Assembly (NCBI GenBank): GCA_031255425.1
Contig: JAIRSN010000045.1
Location: 1 to 24,763 of the forward strand
Length of the DNA stretch: 24,763 nt
Source of the DNA: Dysgonamonadaceae bacterium
Lineage (GTDB): Bacteria; Bacteroidota; Bacteroidia; Bacteroidales; Azobacteroidaceae
Direction: 5' to 3'
In this document: one piece after another, positions 23,841 to 24,763 of the stretch
Layout of the letters: each line of letters opens with the position of its first letter
How positions within the stretch are numbered: the first letter of the stretch is position 1
Translations under genes and position numbers: made by a program
Notes under the pieces: model-generated
What the model saw: the letters and a program-made list of their open reading frames with translations, nothing else
Database searches by the model: none
Told to the model about the DNA's origin: nothing

Positions 23841-24755
23841 CTATCTTTTAATAATCTTAGCTGTTGAAACAAGTCCGTTTGTATCGTAAACATGGAGCAA
23901 ATACAAGCCGGGGGCAAACCGCCGCATATCAATTTTATTTTCTTTATTGGCATCTAATCGCTTTGTATATACCGTTTTTCCCGACACACCGGTAAATTCG
24001 ACGAATGAAACGGCATCATTTGAGGAAGATATAACGAGGATATTATCCACAGGGTTGGGATATACGGTTAAATCGTTTGTTATTTTGGATTCCATAGATG
24101 TAATATCCTCCGCCTTATCGTAATAACATTCGGAATAGACCGGATTTTTATATATCAGCTCATCATTCTTGTGATGACATAATAATTCACTTACTACCCC
24201 ATCCAGAAGTAATGGCTGTAAGATTCCTCTTAAACTGCCGATTCCTTCAATCCAGGTATCAACTATCCAATCATCGCCCGGTAATGGGGGAAATGACAGT
24301 TGCAAACGCTTTCTTGTTTCCCCGTTTATTTCTATAATATCGCTGTTTTTGACATACAACAGTTCCGGTAATTCCTCCGGATACATAGAAGAGTACTCAA
24401 ATGTCATCCCTTCTTCCAACGAAAAATCATATAACAGGTTTTCCGTTTCAGAATCTTTGCAGATGAACCAGGTTTTTTTATCCTGCTCCCGGATTAATCC
24501 TTCGTACGTTATATTTTCATGCAATTTATCATCACATGAAAAGACTTTTTTGTATGTTTTGTCCGTCACAACAGAATCTCCGGCAAAGTAAACGTATTGA
24601 GTGGATACCCAAGGAACAGGATATGTCACTCCATATCTCAATATCGACCATGAACTGTTGGGTAAAACAATGGTATTGCCATTCGTTTGCCCGGCTATTG
24701 TTTGTGTTTGGCTTATTATCAAATATAATAATAAGCTACCTGTTATTTTTTTCAT
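23841..24755 (-). CDS. Secreted protein of unknown function with T9SS type A sorting domain
   Basis: A 304-residue protein with signal peptide MKKITGSLLLYLIISQTQTIAGQ. The central part (about 30-215) begins NSSWSILRYGVTYPVPWV and has segments GDSVVTDKTYKKVF and WIEGIGSLRGIL. This pattern is common in a family of Bacteroidota T9SS-exported proteins with no assigned activity; I do not recognise an enzyme motif. The C-terminal ~75 residues are a T9SS type A domain (TVYPNPVDNIL at 231-241, then a beta-rich part ending TAKIIKR), so the protein is secreted or surface-attached. It lies 84 bp upstream of the GH5 gene on the same strand, so the two may be co-transcribed. The start is 8 bp from the window edge, so its promoter is outside. 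Confidence 0.85.
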   Translation of the reverse strand: MKKITGSLLLYLIISQTQTIAGQTNGNTIVLPNSSWSILRYGVTYPVPWVSTQYVYFAGDSVVTDKTYKKVFSCDDKLHENITYEGLIREQDKKTWFICKDSETENLLYDFSLEEGMTFEYSSMYPEELPELLYVKNSDIIEINGETRKRLQLSFPPLPGDDWIVDTWIEGIGSLRGILQPLLLDGVVSELLCHHKNDELIYKNPVYSECYYDKAEDITSMESKITNDLTVYPNPVDNILVISSSNDAVSFVEFTGVSGKTVYTKRLDANKENKIDMRRFAPGLYLLHVYDTNGLVSTAKIIKR

Positions 24756-24763
24756 AATCCCTA

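Overview
The window reads as part of a Bacteroidales-type genome (phylum Bacteroidota). The evidence is a SusC/SusD pair, a hybrid two-component regulator carrying an AraC-type DNA-binding domain, surface lipoproteins with acidic residues after the lipid-modified cysteine, type IX secretion (T9SS) sorting domains, and promoter elements of the Bacteroidota form TAnnTTTG. I cannot assign a genus from the sequence. T9SS cargo, a GH5 cellulase-like enzyme and a feruloyl esterase/tannase fit a plant-fibre-degrading anaerobe, which is an inference.

Layout. Positions 1-372 hold a tandem array of about nine 41-42 bp units, each with a perfect palindrome; it runs off the left edge. Next to it, at about 393-587, is a remnant of a GH28 (polygalacturonase-like) gene. 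Positions 529-12842, all on the minus strand, form a polysaccharide utilization locus (PUL) operon transcribed right to left: hybrid two-component regulator, SusC, SGNH/GDSL esterase, SusD, DUF5018-related lipoprotein, DUF4466-type lipoprotein, and an alginate_lyase-fold polysaccharide lyase whose 3' end runs into the GH28 remnant. Spacers are 0-33 bp. The 195-bp gap 12843-13037 is a divergent control region with a TAnnTTTG box for each direction and three ATGCAAA elements. Positions 13038-17420 (plus strand) are a tight second operon: GH88 unsaturated glucuronyl hydrolase, a short GH78-like (six-hairpin) protein and a tannase/feruloyl esterase-family enzyme.

Together the two operons look like one acidic-glycan system. 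The regulator senses an oligosaccharide in the periplasm, and the lyase cleaves a uronic-acid polymer. SusC/D and the two accessory lipoproteins bind and import the products. GH88 removes the unsaturated uronate left by the lyase, the GH78-like protein may act on rhamnosyl ends, and the two esterases remove acyl decorations. The exact glycan cannot be read from sequence; a pectin-like or glucuronate/rhamnose-containing polymer is the best guess.

Right part. Positions 17601-18599 encode an Rpn/PD-(D/E)XK family putative nuclease-transposase with fourteen in-frame 12-bp repeats. A strong bidirectional terminator at 18680-18711 separates it from a convergent 1673-residue multimodular GH5 enzyme (18735-23756, minus) with an internal tandem duplication, several probable carbohydrate-binding modules and a T9SS sorting domain. 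A second, smaller T9SS-sorted protein (23841-24755, minus) lies upstream of it in the same direction.
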